Shown in pieces: positions 15,687 through 22,121 of a DNA stretch of 22,210 nucleotides (position 1 is its first letter; the number at the start of each line of letters is the position of its first letter). Source of the stretch: a virus. The notes under the pieces were generated by a model, which was not told the origin of the DNA, ran no database searches, and saw nothing but the letters and a program-made list of their open reading frames with translations. The position numbers were made by a program, and so were the translations under genes. Location: the IMG/VR virus record IMGVR_UViG_3300032293_000333, positions 1-22,210 of that record; one strand, written 5' to 3'.

Positions 15687-16544
15687 ATGGCAACGATCCA
15701 CCAAGCTCCAGAGCTGTCGGACTTCCCGGGCTACATCGAGGTCAGCCGACGATTTGATCAAACCGGATCCGGCACTGGCCCGGTGTGGACCATTGAGTAC
15801 CGCGGCACCAAGGATGCCATTCGAACCGCCACATTCGGCTGGTCGAGCATCGGCGCCAAATACAGCACCATTGAGGAAGGCCCTTACGCCTCGGCCACCG
15901 TCATATTTTCAGGCCCGACAGCCGACCCAGGCGATCCGATAGATGCCGCCACCATCCCAGTGGCTGGCCAGGAGACCCCGGAGATCCGATACGAGTTCCG
16001 GACTGATTATGTCGACGTTTCTGTGTTCGCTCTGCCTGCCGTTGTGGCCGAAGCCGAGAAGACTGGAAACCCGGCAGGCTACAAGCTGGCCATTGAGGAC
16101 GCTGTAAAGGCCGGCGTTTATCTGACCAGCATCAGGGAAAACGGCGAGTTCATCACCTATTGGGACGACAAACCGGTGGCCAAACGAATCTGGGAAAAGC
16201 TCACCCGAGGCGAAGATTCCTTCCCGGTGGGGCGTGTGAGCCTAAGCCGGGTGGCCATGTTCTCGGGCAGCCTAGGGCTTCCCCAGGTGCCTCAGAGCAT
16301 CCCGCCGGTTTACACACCTGCCAGCTTCATAGTTTCCTGGAACCTTCCTTTTTCGGTCTACTCGATGCTGCCTTCAGTTCCTATCGATCCAAGGACTGGA
16401 AGGCCTGCAGCGCCTGCCGGCACGGTATGGGGCTGGAAGCAGACCAATTATTCGTCGAGCCTGATCGTCAAGACCAACATGGTTGAGCAGAACATCTCCT
16501 GGACGTTCGCGCCGTACGACACCGACATTTACCCGATCATCTAA
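15687..16544 (+). CDS. Tail protein after tape measure, distal-tail position
   Basis: 285 residues. Begins MATIHQAPELSDFPGYIEVS and is beta-strand-rich (GPVWTIEYRGTKDAIRTA, AKYSTIEEGPYASATVIFS), with a helical insert AGYKLAIEDAVKAGVYL, and ends QNISWTFAPYDTDIYPII. It starts one base after the tape measure stop, where distal tail or baseplate-type genes usually sit. I do not recognise a specific family. It is followed by a 27-base A/C-rich leader leading into the paralogous pair. Confidence 0.6.
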   Translation: MATIHQAPELSDFPGYIEVSRRFDQTGSGTGPVWTIEYRGTKDAIRTATFGWSSIGAKYSTIEEGPYASATVIFSGPTADPGDPIDAATIPVAGQETPEIRYEFRTDYVDVSVFALPAVVAEAEKTGNPAGYKLAIEDAVKAGVYLTSIRENGEFITYWDDKPVAKRIWEKLTRGEDSFPVGRVSLSRVAMFSGSLGLPQVPQSIPPVYTPASFIVSWNLPFSVYSMLPSVPIDPRTGRPAAPAGTVWGWKQTNYSSSLIVKTNMVEQNISWTFAPYDTDIYPII

Positions 16545-16571
16545 CAACAACCCCAAACACCCACACAATCT

Positions 16572-16937
16572 ATGGCAAACGAGATTCAAATGACGGCCCG
16601 CCTGTACGCAGACAAGGGCGGCGCCTACCTCCCCAGCGTCACCTACACCAAGAGCGTGAACATGACTGGCACCGACATGGGCAGCCAAACCCAAATCATC
16701 GGCACCACTGTCGAGGCCTTGGATGTGCCCGTCGATGTCACAGCCCCCTACAAGCTCCTAGTGAGCAACCTAGACTCCACCAACTTCGTCGACCTCGGCT
16801 TTGTCAGTGGCACCTACACCATGCGAATCCCGGCCGGTGAGACCATGCTCATGCCTTACGTTGCCTCTGGCTCGACGCTCTACTTCCGAGCCGATACCGC
16901 CGCGGTAACCGTGCAGGCGACCTTCTGCGAAATCTAA
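16572..16937 (+). CDS. Small tail protein, first of a tandem paralogous pair
   Basis: 121 residues starting MANEIQMTARLYADKGGAYL. It aligns with the next gene over its whole length: the same start (MANExQM-ARL-A-KGG), NMTGTDMG-QTQ, EALD, the mid strand with SNLDSTN, IPAGE, and the FCE ending. The fold seems all-beta. It begins after the leader 16545-16571, made almost wholly of A and C with no Shine-Dalgarno. Tail decoration or tip subunits are possible, but I do not know the family function. Confidence 0.8.
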   Translation: MANEIQMTARLYADKGGAYLPSVTYTKSVNMTGTDMGSQTQIIGTTVEALDVPVDVTAPYKLLVSNLDSTNFVDLGFVSGTYTMRIPAGETMLMPYVASGSTLYFRADTAAVTVQATFCEI

Positions 16938-16950
16938 CGAACCACCCGCC

Positions 16951-17334
16951 ATGGCAAACGAAGTTCAAATGTCGGCCAGGCTGTTCGCCGCCAAGGGCGG
17001 GGCCACCATCGACGGTACAACCTACACGGTGACGGCCAACATGACCGGCACCGATATGGGCCAGCAGACGCAAGACGTCGGCACAGGCTCCGAGGCCCTC
17101 GACCTGACGGCCGACCTCTCGACGCCCTACCGCGTGCTAATCCGCAACCTGGACACCATCAACAGCGTGCTGGTGGGTGGGTACGACTCGGTGATCACGC
17201 CGAATATCGTCTGGCCCATCCGAATCGCCCCCGGCGAGTTCTGCCTGATTCCGCGCATCGACTCAGGCTGGACCACACTGGTCAAATCCAGCGCCGGAAC
17301 GGTCAAGATCATGGTTCAGTTTTGCGAGCTGTAA
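16951..17334 (+). CDS. Small tail protein, second of a tandem paralogous pair
   Basis: 127 residues starting MANEVQMSARLFAAKGGATI and sharing NMTGTDMGQQTQ, EALDL, RNLDTIN, IAPGE and FCEL with the preceding gene. It is six residues longer, mainly around PNIVWPIR. The copies have diverged well beyond recent duplication, so both have probably been kept for different jobs, for example a mixed ring. A 13-base A/C-rich gap separates them. It ends just before the small ORF at 17338. Confidence 0.8.
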   Translation: MANEVQMSARLFAAKGGATIDGTTYTVTANMTGTDMGQQTQDVGTGSEALDLTADLSTPYRVLIRNLDTINSVLVGGYDSVITPNIVWPIRIAPGEFCLIPRIDSGWTTLVKSSAGTVKIMVQFCEL

Positions 17335-17337
17335 GCT

Positions 17338-17541
17338 ATGGCTTTACAACTGCCAGCCAAGCTATCCGAGCGCGGTCTAAAGGCAGACCATGCCCGGGCC
17401 ATCAACCAACTGATCGAGGCCGTGCGACGGGTGCAGCTCGTCGCCGGCCCCGGTCAGCGTGTGGAGCAGAATGCCAACGGCACGGTGCTGAAGACTCAGC
17501 CGGCCGTCACCCAGACAGCCGAGGAGTCTTGGTTCTATTGA
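17338..17541 (+). CDS. Small protein before the large tail gene
   Basis: 67 residues, MALQLPAKLSERGLKADHAR then AINQLIEAVRRVQLVAGPG, ending SWFY. The start is helical and amphipathic and the ending is a short Gln/Thr-rich strand. It sits three bases before both neighbours. I do not recognise it. Its place suggests a tail-tip part or an assembly helper of the 924-residue protein. Confidence 0.65.
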   Translation: MALQLPAKLSERGLKADHARAINQLIEAVRRVQLVAGPGQRVEQNANGTVLKTQPAVTQTAEESWFY

Positions 17542-17544
17542 CCC

Positions 17545-20319
17545 ATGCCATTCGCCACCAGCCGGACCGACCGGATGTTCACGGCCCGGAACCTGAACAG
17601 CCTCTATGGCCGAGCCGACCAGAAATGCGCCAGGGTGCTCGATGGTAAGTCCCCTCTGTTCGCCAACTCCGCGGCAGGCGTCTGGCAGGGCCAGTACCCG
17701 TATGGGGTCTGGTATGTCTTCCGGAACGATCCGGCCTCTTGTAGGCGCCTCAGAGACCCGGGAACAGGCATCCCAGGCATCGGGACAATCTACCGGGACA
17801 ACCACGACCAGACACAGGTGGCAATCGAGCTATCGAAGCTGGAGAACCAGTATCTCGACACTCAAGGCGGCCAGGTCTACGTCGACCATCCGATCATCGG
17901 GGTCGACCCGTTCACTTGTGACATAGGCACCATTCACTTCAGTTTCGAGCTGTTGACCCGGGAGGTGAATGGCGTTCGGTACGACATCCACCTCGGCTGG
18001 GATCCGGACGACGGCAACGGCACCTCCTATGTCCGCGGCAGTCTAGGTGCAGCCATCGACCCCACACTGCCTCCTGGTCGAATCCACAAGCATCGGCTGT
18101 CGGTAGCCGAGATCGCCATCGAGGGACCAAACGAGTTCAGGATCCTCAAAACGTATCAGCGGTACGATTGCTGGCGTGTTCACAACTGCAACGACAAGCC
18201 GGTGACGGTGTTTCTCCAACTGCCCGACGGCAGTTCGGACAGGCAGTTTGTGGCTCCAGGTGAATGCCGGAGCTTCCGGCGCCGGCCTGATGGCACATGG
18301 GGATATCGGTTCCCGGGCGGATCTTTCAGCCGTTACTTTTTCCCGTACTTCACCGGCGACATCCCGTTCCTTGCTGAAGGGCCGCCATCCTGGTCGGATA
18401 CGTCGACCCAATCGGAGTTCCTGAGTCTGGAACGATCCGCCCAGGCCAACAACGTCGCCAATCCGTTCATCATCAACGAATGGCGCCGGGTGATGCAGGC
18501 AGTTTACGATCCGTCGCTGCCATACGACATCCGGCAGGTTTACTCCGGCGTCTATGCCGACCCGGCCAACGGAAACACCACGATAGGCAACGCCGTGTTC
18601 ACCTGGGGCCGTGCCCGGGTGACCTACAGCAACACGGCCGGTGATGTTTTTGATGATCAAATCAGGATCTTCACCGGAACCATCGCTTTCGCCGAGCAGA
18701 TCAAGGACTTGGGTGTGGATGTGACGGTCAACCCGACCAGCATCACAATGATCAGCCGCCGCGGCACCATTCGCATCTACCCTATCGACGCCAACATCTT
18801 CACCACCGTTTTCGACCCGTTTTGGGAGATCACCACGGCAGGAACCACGATCTCAACAATTTACCCGGCGCAATACACCACCGAGACACCGGGGAGCGGT
18901 TCTGGATCGGCCACATGGTCGGCAGGCAATGAGCCCACCATATTCGAGTCAATGCGTGACCTCCGGCGCCGGGTGGCTGTCGAGCTGGGATTCCTGAACA
19001 CCTTCGACGAGGTGGTCGATATTGAGGAGGAAAAGGTCAGCATTGTAACCATGACGCCTGCCGGGCTGTCTGTGAGAGGCTCCACATCCTACGGCATCGA
19101 CGGCAACCTCTTGGTCAACTTCGAGACCACAGCAGAGAACAGCACCCTCTGGATTGAAAGCAGACCCACCGGCTTTGGCGTAGGACCGTGGGCCAACTTC
19201 AGGTTCACTGCCGGACAGAAATCCTTCCTACTCGCTGTCCCAGGGGCATCCACGGCCTTGCAATGGGGCAACGTGCTCCCGGCCCGGAGCTGCACATCGA
19301 GCACCGGAGCAATCCAGCAGGTTGAGGCAGTCAACTCGGCCTTCATCCCTCCTGGTGGGCCTTGGGGCTTTTCATCCAGCGTCTACGACTTCGACCTGGT
19401 TCGTGCCTATCAGATCGACATGGCCACCGGCAGCACCGACGACAGGCCTTGGGGTGGCGACTTCTGGCGCAACAAATGGGGCGGCCAGAATGGCTTGGAT
19501 GCCTCCGTGCGGATCCCAGGCAGCCCCAACCAAACCCAACAGTTTGCTTTTATACCCGAGGCCAACAACTCGTCATTCGTCGACCTCACCGAGGCCGGCG
19601 CCGACGACATCTTCAAAGACCAACGGCAGGCCTCATTCGCCTCGACGGTGCCGTTCGCCAGCTCGACCTATTCGCCGCCCTACCGGGACAACATGACGAC
19701 CATCTCCTGGACGGGTGGCGTCGAGCAGGTTGGATTCCTCCTTCCGTACAACCCAATCGAGAACCCGTACCAGCCCGGTGGTGGCCCGTTCTTCCACAAG
19801 ATCCCGAAGTCGGCCTGGCTGTGGAACTTACTGGAATGGACCATCCGGTCATGGACCCGAGCAGTGCCGCTGTGCCAAGGCCAGGGCGTCTGCCCGATTT
19901 ACGACGCATCGGCCCTTTACACTGTCGGCGACCTGCTCACGTTCGGGACAGGCCTAGAGTCTGGCGGCAGCTTGCCATCCTATTACGTCTCCGAGGCTGG
20001 CCACGACATCCTGATCGCCAATGGCGTGACGGCCTACAAGGACCAGGACGCAGGCGGCAACGATTACTGGTATGTCCCGGCAATAAATCTGGCCACCTAT
20101 GTGCGCGGACGAGGTTTCAATAGCTTCAATTTCGACGCCGAAAACGGACAGCCAAACGAGGCCGTCCCTGTGCCTTCGACCAAATACATCCCATTGAGAT
20201 CGTATGGAGTCGGCGAAACAAACCAGTCCGGTGGGTACTACGACGTGACGGCTGGCGCCGACAAGTATCTGTCGATTCGATACGTCGACTTGCGTCTGCC
20301 GAATGAGCTGGCATCGTGA
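17545..20319 (+). CDS. Large tail protein, probable tail-tip/host-recognition protein
   Basis: 924 residues, the largest protein of the window and last of the late gene string. It is beta-rich throughout, with many aromatic and Pro/Gly turns: GQYPYGVWYVFRNDPASC, HIHFSFELL-like strands, WRVHNCNDKPVTVFLQLPDG (a domain-like segment near residues 210-240), GGSFSRYFFPYFTGDIPFL, then about residues 420-520 with Ile/Thr strands and DLRRRVAVELGFLNTF, and a final region with SWTRAVPLCQGQGVC and LRSYGVGETNQSGGYYDV. No signal, membrane or enzymatic motif is seen. Late-operon position and size suggest the tail hub or receptor-binding protein. The function is inferred. Confidence 0.65.
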   Translation: MPFATSRTDRMFTARNLNSLYGRADQKCARVLDGKSPLFANSAAGVWQGQYPYGVWYVFRNDPASCRRLRDPGTGIPGIGTIYRDNHDQTQVAIELSKLENQYLDTQGGQVYVDHPIIGVDPFTCDIGTIHFSFELLTREVNGVRYDIHLGWDPDDGNGTSYVRGSLGAAIDPTLPPGRIHKHRLSVAEIAIEGPNEFRILKTYQRYDCWRVHNCNDKPVTVFLQLPDGSSDRQFVAPGECRSFRRRPDGTWGYRFPGGSFSRYFFPYFTGDIPFLAEGPPSWSDTSTQSEFLSLERSAQANNVANPFIINEWRRVMQAVYDPSLPYDIRQVYSGVYADPANGNTTIGNAVFTWGRARVTYSNTAGDVFDDQIRIFTGTIAFAEQIKDLGVDVTVNPTSITMISRRGTIRIYPIDANIFTTVFDPFWEITTAGTTISTIYPAQYTTETPGSGSGSATWSAGNEPTIFESMRDLRRRVAVELGFLNTFDEVVDIEEEKVSIVTMTPAGLSVRGSTSYGIDGNLLVNFETTAENSTLWIESRPTGFGVGPWANFRFTAGQKSFLLAVPGASTALQWGNVLPARSCTSSTGAIQQVEAVNSAFIPPGGPWGFSSSVYDFDLVRAYQIDMATGSTDDRPWGGDFWRNKWGGQNGLDASVRIPGSPNQTQQFAFIPEANNSSFVDLTEAGADDIFKDQRQASFASTVPFASSTYSPPYRDNMTTISWTGGVEQVGFLLPYNPIENPYQPGGGPFFHKIPKSAWLWNLLEWTIRSWTRAVPLCQGQGVCPIYDASALYTVGDLLTFGTGLESGGSLPSYYVSEAGHDILIANGVTAYKDQDAGGNDYWYVPAINLATYVRGRGFNSFNFDAENGQPNEAVPVPSTKYIPLRSYGVGETNQSGGYYDVTAGADKYLSIRYVDLRLPNELAS

Positions 20320-20322
20320 TTT

Positions 20323-20341
20323 TTTGACCCTTGTTTGACCC
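20323..20341 (+). repeat. Direct repeat TTTGACCC, 11-base period
   Basis: TTTGACCC occurs at 20323-20330 and again at 20334-20341, just after the T-run that follows the stop of the 924-residue gene. An 11-base period puts both on the same DNA face, as for a bound regulator. Each copy contains TTGACC, close to a sigma-70 -35 box, but I find no good -10 box at 16-18 bases from either. Confidence 0.45.
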
Positions 20342-20367
20342 GCGTAAACATTGAGTTTTCTTCAAAA

Positions 20368-20395
20368 TCTACAGAAAAAAGGTTTTCTCTGTAGA
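20368..20395 (+). other. Strong inverted repeat in the boundary between late genes and the repeat region
   Basis: TCTACAG (20368-20374) pairs with CTGTAGA (20389-20395). The next pair A75/T88 also forms, and after one A/C mismatch three A/T pairs continue toward the loop. No T-run follows on the plus strand. The 140-base gap holding it (20320-20459) lies between the tail genes and a set of separately spaced small genes, so it may be an operator, a terminator of unusual type, or a processing site. The rest of this gap has no gene that I can see. Confidence 0.55.
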
Positions 20396-20459
20396 CGTGA
20401 GGCATAATCTCGGCCATCTTGATCACGTCGAAAGCAACAACAGCAAACCAAAGAAAAAC

Positions 20460-20600
20460 ATGAGCAAGAACGAAAAACTGGCAGAGATCGCAGCCAAACA
20501 AGCTGAAGCCAACATGGCTATCTTCGCAATGCTTGCTGATCACGGTGTGACGATCATTAACGGCCAACTAGTCGAGGCTATCGAAAACGACGAGGAATAA
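20460..20600 (+). CDS. Small charged helical protein
   Basis: 46 residues, MSKNEKLAEIAAKQAEANMA to EAIENDEE. The frame is open upstream to 20397, but the ATG at 20460 follows an A-rich leader (CAAAGAAAAAC) like the other leaders in this region. It is Lys/Glu/Ala-rich and helical at the start, with a short hydrophobic strand HGVTIINGQLV in the second half. No family is recognised. Confidence 0.6.
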   Translation: MSKNEKLAEIAAKQAEANMAIFAMLADHGVTIINGQLVEAIENDEE

Positions 20601-20711
20601 ACTTCACGGCCTGGCGACCGCTATCGCCACATCCGGCTCGTGAGGAATACGGAGCACAGGGGCGCGACTGGCCAACGCGCAAACCACAGCAAACCACAGC
20701 AACACATAGCA
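20601..20711 (+). other. Intergenic region with possible degenerate repeat unit
   Basis: A gene-free gap of 111 bases. Its start resembles a shortened copy of the units found downstream: CTTCA, two GGC pentamers (GGC at 20608 and 20613, five bases apart), then GGCGA (20613-20617) pairing with TCGCC (20624-20628) around a six-base loop CCGCTA, then ACA. The stem overlaps the second pentamer, and the loop differs from the RCGGYA consensus, so it is a weak match. The last third is an A/C-rich leader with CAAACCACAG repeated twice directly before the lysozyme-like gene. Confidence 0.4.
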
Positions 20712-21041
20712 ATGAACCTGAACAACCTGATTACCGCCCTGATGATCGTAGAGTCCTCCGGCAATGACCAAGCCATCGGCGACAACGGACGCGCCCTAGG
20801 CCCCCTGCAGATCCACCGCGGCGTGGTCCTGGACGTGAACCGATTCACCGGCAGCAACTATCGGCACCAGGACATGACCAACCGCGTGGCAGCCCGGGCA
20901 GTGTGCCAGGCCTACCTCGAGCACTACGGCCGCGGCAAGACGACTGAACAGCAGGCCCGGATCTGGAATGGCGGTCCCACCGGTGACCGGAAGCCTGTGA
21001 CACTTGTCTACTGGCGCCGCGTGCAGAAGGCGATCAAATGA
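20712..21041 (+). CDS. Lysozyme-like/transglycosylase-type muralytic protein
   Basis: 109 residues starting MNLNNLITALMIVESSGNDQ with E14 in the IVESSG motif, then AIGDNGRALGPLQI and DVNRFTGSNY, and later ARIWNGGPTG. ESxGxxxAxGDxGxAxGPLQI is the signature of small SLT-type lytic transglycosylase/lysozyme folds, with the glutamate as catalytic acid. It would cleave glycan strands of peptidoglycan for entry or lysis. There is no signal peptide. The start was chosen at 20712 because it precedes the domain directly and follows the A/C-rich leader; the open frame to 20640 adds only low-complexity sequence. It stands far from the holin-like genes, and the first repeat unit begins at its stop codon. 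Confidence 0.8.
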   Translation: MNLNNLITALMIVESSGNDQAIGDNGRALGPLQIHRGVVLDVNRFTGSNYRHQDMTNRVAARAVCQAYLEHYGRGKTTEQQARIWNGGPTGDRKPVTLVYWRRVQKAIK

Positions 21042-21128
21042 TTTTCAAGGCTGGGCATGACCTGGCCGGGCAAGGCGTGGCGGGGCCCGGCTTGGCAAGG
21101 CAATACGTTCCCCAGTACGGCAACTGGG
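21041..21128 (+). repeat. Composite repeat unit 1: ATTTTC, 11 pentamers, hairpin
   Basis: ATTTTC begins on the last base of the lysozyme stop codon. Eleven pentamers follow at 21047-21101 (AAGGC, TGGGC, ATGAC, CTGGC and so on), ten with GGC in phase. Spacer AATACGTTC leads to hairpin CCCAGT (21111-21116), loop ACGGCA, ACTGGG (21123-21128), six perfect pairs. ACA and the next ATTTTC follow directly. Confidence 0.85.
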
Positions 21129-21131
21129 ACA

Positions 21132-21239
21132 ATTTTCTCACGGCACGGCTCGGTCCGGTAGGGCGCGGTACGGCTTGGCCCGGCGGGGCAGGGCACGGCA
21201 AGGCTAGGCTAGACGCCTGCCGGTGGGCGGTATCACCGG
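21132..21239 (+). repeat. Composite repeat unit 2: ATTTTC, 14 pentamers, terminal hairpin
   Basis: ATTTTCTCA then fourteen uninterrupted NGGYN pentamers (21141-21210), three with GGT and the rest GGC. Spacer AGACGCCTG leads to stem CCGGTG (21220-21225), loop GGCGGTAT, CACCGG (21234-21239). It is followed by ACACTTTC and then the A/C-rich leader of the gene at 21283. This is the last unit of its group and its stem is identical to that of unit 5. Confidence 0.85.
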
Positions 21240-21282
21240 ACACTTTCGTCGGTAACTAACAAGGCAACCAAAGCAAAACAAC

Positions 21283-21858
21283 ATGAAGCAAATCAAAGTC
21301 AAACTCACCGGGCTGCGGCCCCTCATCATGCACAATGGCGACATGGTGGATCACAAGAACCCATACGTCATGGCGATCAAACGCATCACAGCCAAAGGCA
21401 GCAAAAACATGACTCCAAGCGATCACGACGAGCGCGACCGTCTGGAGTGGGAGGCCGGCCTTTACTGGTCCGAGGCTGAAGGCGGTCTAGTGCTGCCGTG
21501 CGACAACATCGAAAAGTGTCTCAAGGACGGCGCCAAGAAGGCTCGCCTCGGCAAGAAGTTCGACGCCGCTGTCCTTTTGTCTGAGGCCGAGGCTGTGATC
21601 CATCACCGGAGAATCGGCCAGACCAAGGAGCAGATCTACGCCGACCCAGCCTTCACACTGCGGAAGCGAGTAGACCTCGGTATCATTCGAGTCCGGCCGA
21701 TGGTTCCTTCCGGTTGGTGGACGACCTGCACCATCGAGTTCGATGAATCGGTTGTCTCGAAGGAGCAAGTGATCGACGCATCACGCGAGGCTGGCGGACT
21801 GGTCGGCCTGGGCGACTGGCGACCGAAGTTCGGCCGGTTCACTGTCGAGGTGGTTTGA
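21283..21858 (+). CDS. Phage protein, possible RAMP/Cas7-like nucleic-acid-binding fold
   Basis: 191 residues. It starts with a strand ending in KLTGLRPLIMHNG, then a Lys-rich helical part (AIKRITAKGSKNM), RLEWEAGLYWSEAEGG, LPCDNIEKCLKDGAKKARLG, a central VLLSEAEAVIHH, RKRVDLGIIRVRPMVP, and finally VIDASREAGGLVGLGDWRPKFGRFTVEV. This set (LPxxNIxxxLKxGAK and GLGDxRPxFGRF) recurs, as I recall, in many phage and prophage proteins of unknown function. The Gly-rich motif near the end and the IPxxSLKGxLR-like helix recall RAMP/Cas7 RNA-binding proteins, but that is inference. The gene stands between two groups of repeat units. Its stop codon overlaps the ATTTTC of unit 3 and its leader (AAGCAAAACAAC) lacks a Shine-Dalgarno. 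Confidence 0.7.
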   Translation: MKQIKVKLTGLRPLIMHNGDMVDHKNPYVMAIKRITAKGSKNMTPSDHDERDRLEWEAGLYWSEAEGGLVLPCDNIEKCLKDGAKKARLGKKFDAAVLLSEAEAVIHHRRIGQTKEQIYADPAFTLRKRVDLGIIRVRPMVPSGWWTTCTIEFDESVVSKEQVIDASREAGGLVGLGDWRPKFGRFTVEVV

Positions 21859-21953
21859 TTTTCTCAGGGCGCGGCACGGCACGGCCGGGCGGGGCCCGGC
21901 TTGGTATGGCCTGGCGCGGCATGGCAACAACGCGACCCGGCGCGGTATCCGGG
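21858..21953 (+). repeat. Composite repeat unit 3: ATTTTC, 12 pentamers, hairpin
   Basis: ATTTTCTCA begins on the last base of the 191-residue gene's stop codon, as in unit 1. Twelve perfect pentamers (21866-21925), eleven GGC and one GGT. Spacer ACAACGCGA, then stem CCCGG (21936-21940), loop CGCGGTAT, CCGGG (21949-21953), then ACAATTTTTC. Confidence 0.85.
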
Positions 21954-21956
21954 ACA

Positions 21957-22030
21957 ATTTTTCAAGGTCAGGCGCGGCTCGGCAGGGCTTGGCACGGCTA
22001 GGCAACACGTCACTGGGTACGGTAACTCAG
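21957..22030 (+). repeat. Composite repeat unit 4: ATTTTTC, 8 pentamers, hairpin
   Basis: The shortest unit. Eight perfect pentamers (21964-22003), one GGT and seven GGC. Spacer ACACGTCA, then stem CTGGGT (22013-22018), loop ACGGTA, ACTCAG (22025-22030): six pairs including one G/T wobble, different from every other stem in sequence. ACAATTTTTC follows. Confidence 0.85.
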
Positions 22031-22033
22031 ACA

Positions 22034-22121
22034 ATTTTTCGGGGCCCGGTTGGGCTGGGTACGGCGGGGCCAGGCGAGTCTTGGCAAGGCAACAACGCTT
22101 TCCGGTGTGCGGTAACACCGG
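22034..22121 (+). repeat. Composite repeat unit 5: ATTTTTC, 10 pentamers, terminal hairpin
   Basis: Ten pentamers (22041-22090), nine with GGY and one GTC. Spacer ACAACGCTTT is followed by stem CCGGTG (22102-22107), loop TGCGGTAA, CACCGG (22116-22121), then GCAACTTTC and the short leader ACAAC before the ATG at 22136. It is the same terminal type as unit 2. Confidence 0.85.

Noticed and set aside
20324-20352. Sigma-70 promoter using TTGACC
   Set aside because: No acceptable -10 box lies 16-18 bases downstream of either TTGACC copy. The best candidate (TAAACA) is 15 bases away and matches poorly.
21038-21259. 73-residue ORF through repeat units 1 and 2, starting in an ATGA overlap with the lysozyme stop
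   Set aside because: It is translated pentamer repeat and hairpin. GGY-rich sequence rarely makes stops, and the five-base period gives no consistent protein pattern, so the open frame is a by-product.
21041-22121. CRISPR array
   Set aside because: Units have no constant repeat with unique spacers of fixed length. Conserved parts are a pentamer phase and a loop, and unit lengths range from about 74 to 108 bases.
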